NCBI RefSeq assembly: GCF_900105165.1
Contig: NZ_LT629740.1
Coordinates: forward strand, 5,766,001-5,830,000
From: Mucilaginibacter mallensis
GTDB taxonomy: Bacteria > Bacteroidota > Bacteroidia > Sphingobacteriales > Sphingobacteriaceae
Direction of reading: 5' to 3'
Length of the DNA: 64,000 nucleotides
A program made the position numbers and the translations under genes. Shown here in pieces: positions 62,212 to 64,000 of this stretch. The notes beneath the pieces were generated by a model. It was not told the DNA's origin, did not search any database, and saw only the letters and a program-made list of their open reading frames with translations. The first letter of the stretch is position 1, and each line of letters begins with the position of its first letter.

Positions 62212-62244
62212 ACTTCAATTATTTCTATCAAAGGTAAATAGTTC

Positions 62245-62349
62245 TTACTTTTCAGTCAACAGGTGCTTTCTGCCCCAATCCGCCATTTCATCGAATACGG
62301 GAGAGAGGCTTTCGCCAAGGCCGCTTAATGAATATTTTACTTCGTAGCA
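62245..62349 (-). pseudogene. C-terminal remnant of an HxlR family regulator
   Basis: The minus strand reads CYEVKYSLSGLGESLSPVFD plus EMADWGRKHLLTEK and a stop. This matches the C-terminus of HxlR-type regulators (VEYSLTELGKSL-like). A TAG directly precedes the Cys, and no N-terminal HTH is found upstream. About two-thirds of the gene is missing. Confidence 0.75.
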
Positions 62350-62406
62350 CTAATCAGATTATTTATAAAATGGGCAGGCTAAATTTGCTTTACTAAGACC
62401 CCCTTT

Positions 62407-63165
62407 TTACCAGGGGTTCACCGTTTCATGATTAAGCCAATGCGTAAAAAAGCACCCGGTTGGGCCATCATCGTCAAGGCATGATAGCCAAACTGCCGGT
62501 TTTGCACCTTGCTCAACTGTATTGGCATTTGGCCTTTCCTGTCCAACCTGCGTTTGCGTTAAACCTGGATCGGCTGCGTTAACTTTAATGCCTGTACCTA
62601 CAAGTTCTTTAGCTAATGTAACTGTAAACATATTAAAAGCGGCTTTTGCAGCGGCATAAGCTAAGCGGGCCGGCTTCGGCCCGTTTTGATGAAGCGGTTC
62701 GCTCGTAAGTGTTACAGATCCGATTGTAGAGGACATATTGACAATCCGGCCTGCAGAGCTTAATCTGATCAATGGTAAAAATGCCTGGGTTGTTGCCACT
62801 TGAGCCATAAAGTTAATGTCCATATATTCGGCAAGCAATTCCTGCGAAATGTCGGAAGGATTATGCTGATCTTCCGGTTTAACAGGTAGCCTTGCAGCGT
62901 TGTTCACCAGGACATCCAACCACCCAAACTGATTTTTAACCTGATTTACTGCGGCGGCTATACTTTCAGCTTTCGTGATGTCAAGTGGTAAAAAATGCGC
63001 AACAATCCCCTGCTGGCTTAGCTTTTCGACAGCTGCCACTCCGGCCATTTCGTTTCGTGCACCCACTAAAACGATCATTCCTTTATTACCTAACTGTCTG
63101 GCTATTTCTAAACCCAACCCACGGTTGGCGCCTGTTATCAGCGCTATTTTTTTCTGTGTTTCCAT
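62407..63165 (-). CDS. Short-chain dehydrogenase/reductase
   Basis: A 252-residue SDR from the ATG at 63165 (a TTG nine bases earlier is less likely). NADP-binding is TGANRGLGLEIARQL, NNAA in LVNNAARLP, the Ser in IVNMSSTIGS, and Tyr/Lys in YAAAKAAFNMF. It resembles the carbonyl-reductase-like subgroup that reduces ketones or quinones. It lies between two regulators, one (HxlR) broken. Confidence 0.9.
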   Translation of the reverse strand: METQKKIALITGANRGLGLEIARQLGNKGMIVLVGARNEMAGVAAVEKLSQQGIVAHFLPLDITKAESIAAAVNQVKNQFGWLDVLVNNAARLPVKPEDQHNPSDISQELLAEYMDINFMAQVATTQAFLPLIRLSSAGRIVNMSSTIGSVTLTSEPLHQNGPKPARLAYAAAKAAFNMFTVTLAKELVGTGIKVNAADPGLTQTQVGQERPNANTVEQGAKPAVWLSCLDDDGPTGCFFTHWLNHETVNPW

Positions 63166-63223
63166 GAGCGGCAAGATACAATGCTGCGCATTACGGTCAC
63201 TTGATAAAAGGCAAGAAATAACG

Positions 63224-63826
63224 TCAGACTTTCATGCGGCCGATTTTTCCCCGAATCCTGCTTAAAGTACTGTCGGTAATGTTAAGGTAGGAAGCAATAT
63301 ATTTTAGGGGTACCCTTTTGATCAGTTCGGGTTGGGTATTTATGAAATGAATATAGCGTTCCGTTGCGCTAAGCTGCACCCGATATAAGGTTCCTGCTTT
63401 TACTCTTGACAATCGTTCCTCATAAAGCATTCTTGCAAATTTTTCGAATACAGGATATTTAATATAAAGCTCCTGAAGTTTTGCATAAGTTATACAAATG
63501 AGCACAGTATCTTCCAGCGCGTGTACATTTACAGATGATGGGACCTGCTGAATGAAACTGAGGGATTCAGATATAAAGCTACCCTCATGCATACAGCCGA
63601 GGGTGTACTCGTCCCCTTCATTCGTTAATGAATACGACCGCACTAATCCTTGTTGAATAAATCCCCAAAAATTACAGATTTGATTTTCCCTCAGAAGAAA
63701 CTGATTTTTTTCAAAAAGACGGATCTTGAAATAATTGACGAGATCTAGGGTGTCCTGGTCATTTAAAGTGATATAATTGTTGATCTTGCGTTTTAGGAAT
63801 TCGAAAGCGTCGTCATCAGCTGCCAT
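63224..63826 (-). CDS. Crp/Fnr family transcriptional regulator
   Basis: A 200-residue regulator. The jelly roll has FLLRENQICNFWGFIQQGLV, and the C-terminal HTH is RVPLKYIASYLNITDSTLSR. It has the same overall length and layout as those at 482 and 61603. It lies 58 bp upstream of the SDR and is divergent from the aminotransferase-like gene at the window end. Ligand and targets are unknown. Confidence 0.92.
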   Translation of the reverse strand: MAADDDAFEFLKRKINNYITLNDQDTLDLVNYFKIRLFEKNQFLLRENQICNFWGFIQQGLVRSYSLTNEGDEYTLGCMHEGSFISESLSFIQQVPSSVNVHALEDTVLICITYAKLQELYIKYPVFEKFARMLYEERLSRVKAGTLYRVQLSATERYIHFINTQPELIKRVPLKYIASYLNITDSTLSRIRGKIGRMKV

Positions 63827-63906
63827 ATATTATATTTTTATACAAAGTAAGTCTATTCCTAAGAATTTAGAAGCTTATTCATTTCAACAACGCTGGGGCA
63901 GCGTTG

Positions 63907-64000
63907 ATGCCTAAGCCCGTTGTAAAAGCCATTCAAAATTACTTAACTATCGAAGAATACCAGGGAGGTTATGAAACTGCGGACCGATATGCTGGTGAAT
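63907..64000 (+). CDS. Class V aminotransferase-like protein, start of gene, cut by window end
   Basis: From an ATG at 63907 the frame reads MPKPVVKAIQNYLTIEEYQG plus GYETADRYAGE to the window edge, the typical beginning of class V PLP aminotransferases (cysteine desulfurase-like, with GGYE). The conserved preceding text FNNAGAALMP is also encoded directly upstream in the same frame (from 63883), but no ATG, GTG or TTG opens it before the stop at 63868. So either an ATT at 63877 is used or the 5' end is damaged. Confidence 0.65.
   Translation, partial: MPKPVVKAIQNYLTIEEYQGGYETADRYAGE

Noticed and set aside
1-64000. CRISPR arrays
   Set aside because: No array of regularly spaced identical direct repeats was seen; the repeats present are palindromic intergenic elements or in-gene protein repeats.

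Overview
The window looks like a chromosome segment of a Sphingobacteriaceae-type Bacteroidota, most likely Mucilaginibacter or a close relative. The reasons are: a SusC/SusD pair run by an ECF sigma/FecR switch, a type IX secretion (gliding-associated) C-terminal domain, DoxX/BT_3928-type and DUF1599 proteins, promoters of the TTTG-N19-TAnnTTTG kind (exact before tRNA-Val), and intergenic repeats typical of the group. No database was consulted; family names come from reading motifs.

Layout. 0-3.1 kb: two divergent Crp/Fnr regulators (the first cut by the window edge), then a hydrolase plus quinone-reductase-like pair. 3.3-12.8 kb: envelope genes, namely a FadL-like barrel, a secreted PI-PLC-like protein, two lipoproteins, and an ECF sigma factor overlapping a protein with one inner-membrane helix and an outer-membrane barrel. 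13-21.4 kb: a 1276-residue type IX secreted NHL-repeat protein, an FAD oxidoreductase, a membrane zinc peptidase, a YXWGXW-repeat protein with a Q/H-rich tail and an acyltransferase. 21.6-26 kb: apaG, dusB, and a CPBP protease-DUF2007-cdsA-psd phospholipid operon. 26.3-31.2 kb: the usual rpsP-rimM-trmD-rplS set, split by about 2.5 kb carrying a small regulator/membrane pair, a 52-residue small membrane protein, a VOC protein and a secreted proteasome-like protein. 31.4-38.2 kb: nucleotidase, PAS/DHp signalling protein, a protein of 23-residue repeats, folP, DUF1599, DoxX, aroK. 38.3 kb: tRNA-Val, followed by an apparent 4.2 kb mobile cassette: two related tyrosine recombinases facing each other around an HTH-antitoxin/AbiEii pair, with near-identical inverted repeats just outside each recombinase. 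43.6-52.5 kb: a glycan utilisation locus (sigma, FecR, SusC, SusD, secreted deacetylase/hydrolase-like enzyme). 52.5-53.5 kb: gene remnants. 53.5-64 kb: a regulator-rich oxidoreductase cluster (AraC, NmrA, old yellow enzyme, cupins, hydrolase, tautomerase, SDR, Crp/Fnr) that looks like a response to reactive small molecules, with several deletion scars.

The most interesting items are the secreted Ntn-hydrolase-like protein inside the split ribosomal operon, the double-recombinase/AbiEii cassette with shared inverted repeats, and the membrane-anchored barrel coupled to an ECF sigma factor. Three intergenic repeat families, one with 13-bp terminal inverted repeats, recur across the window.
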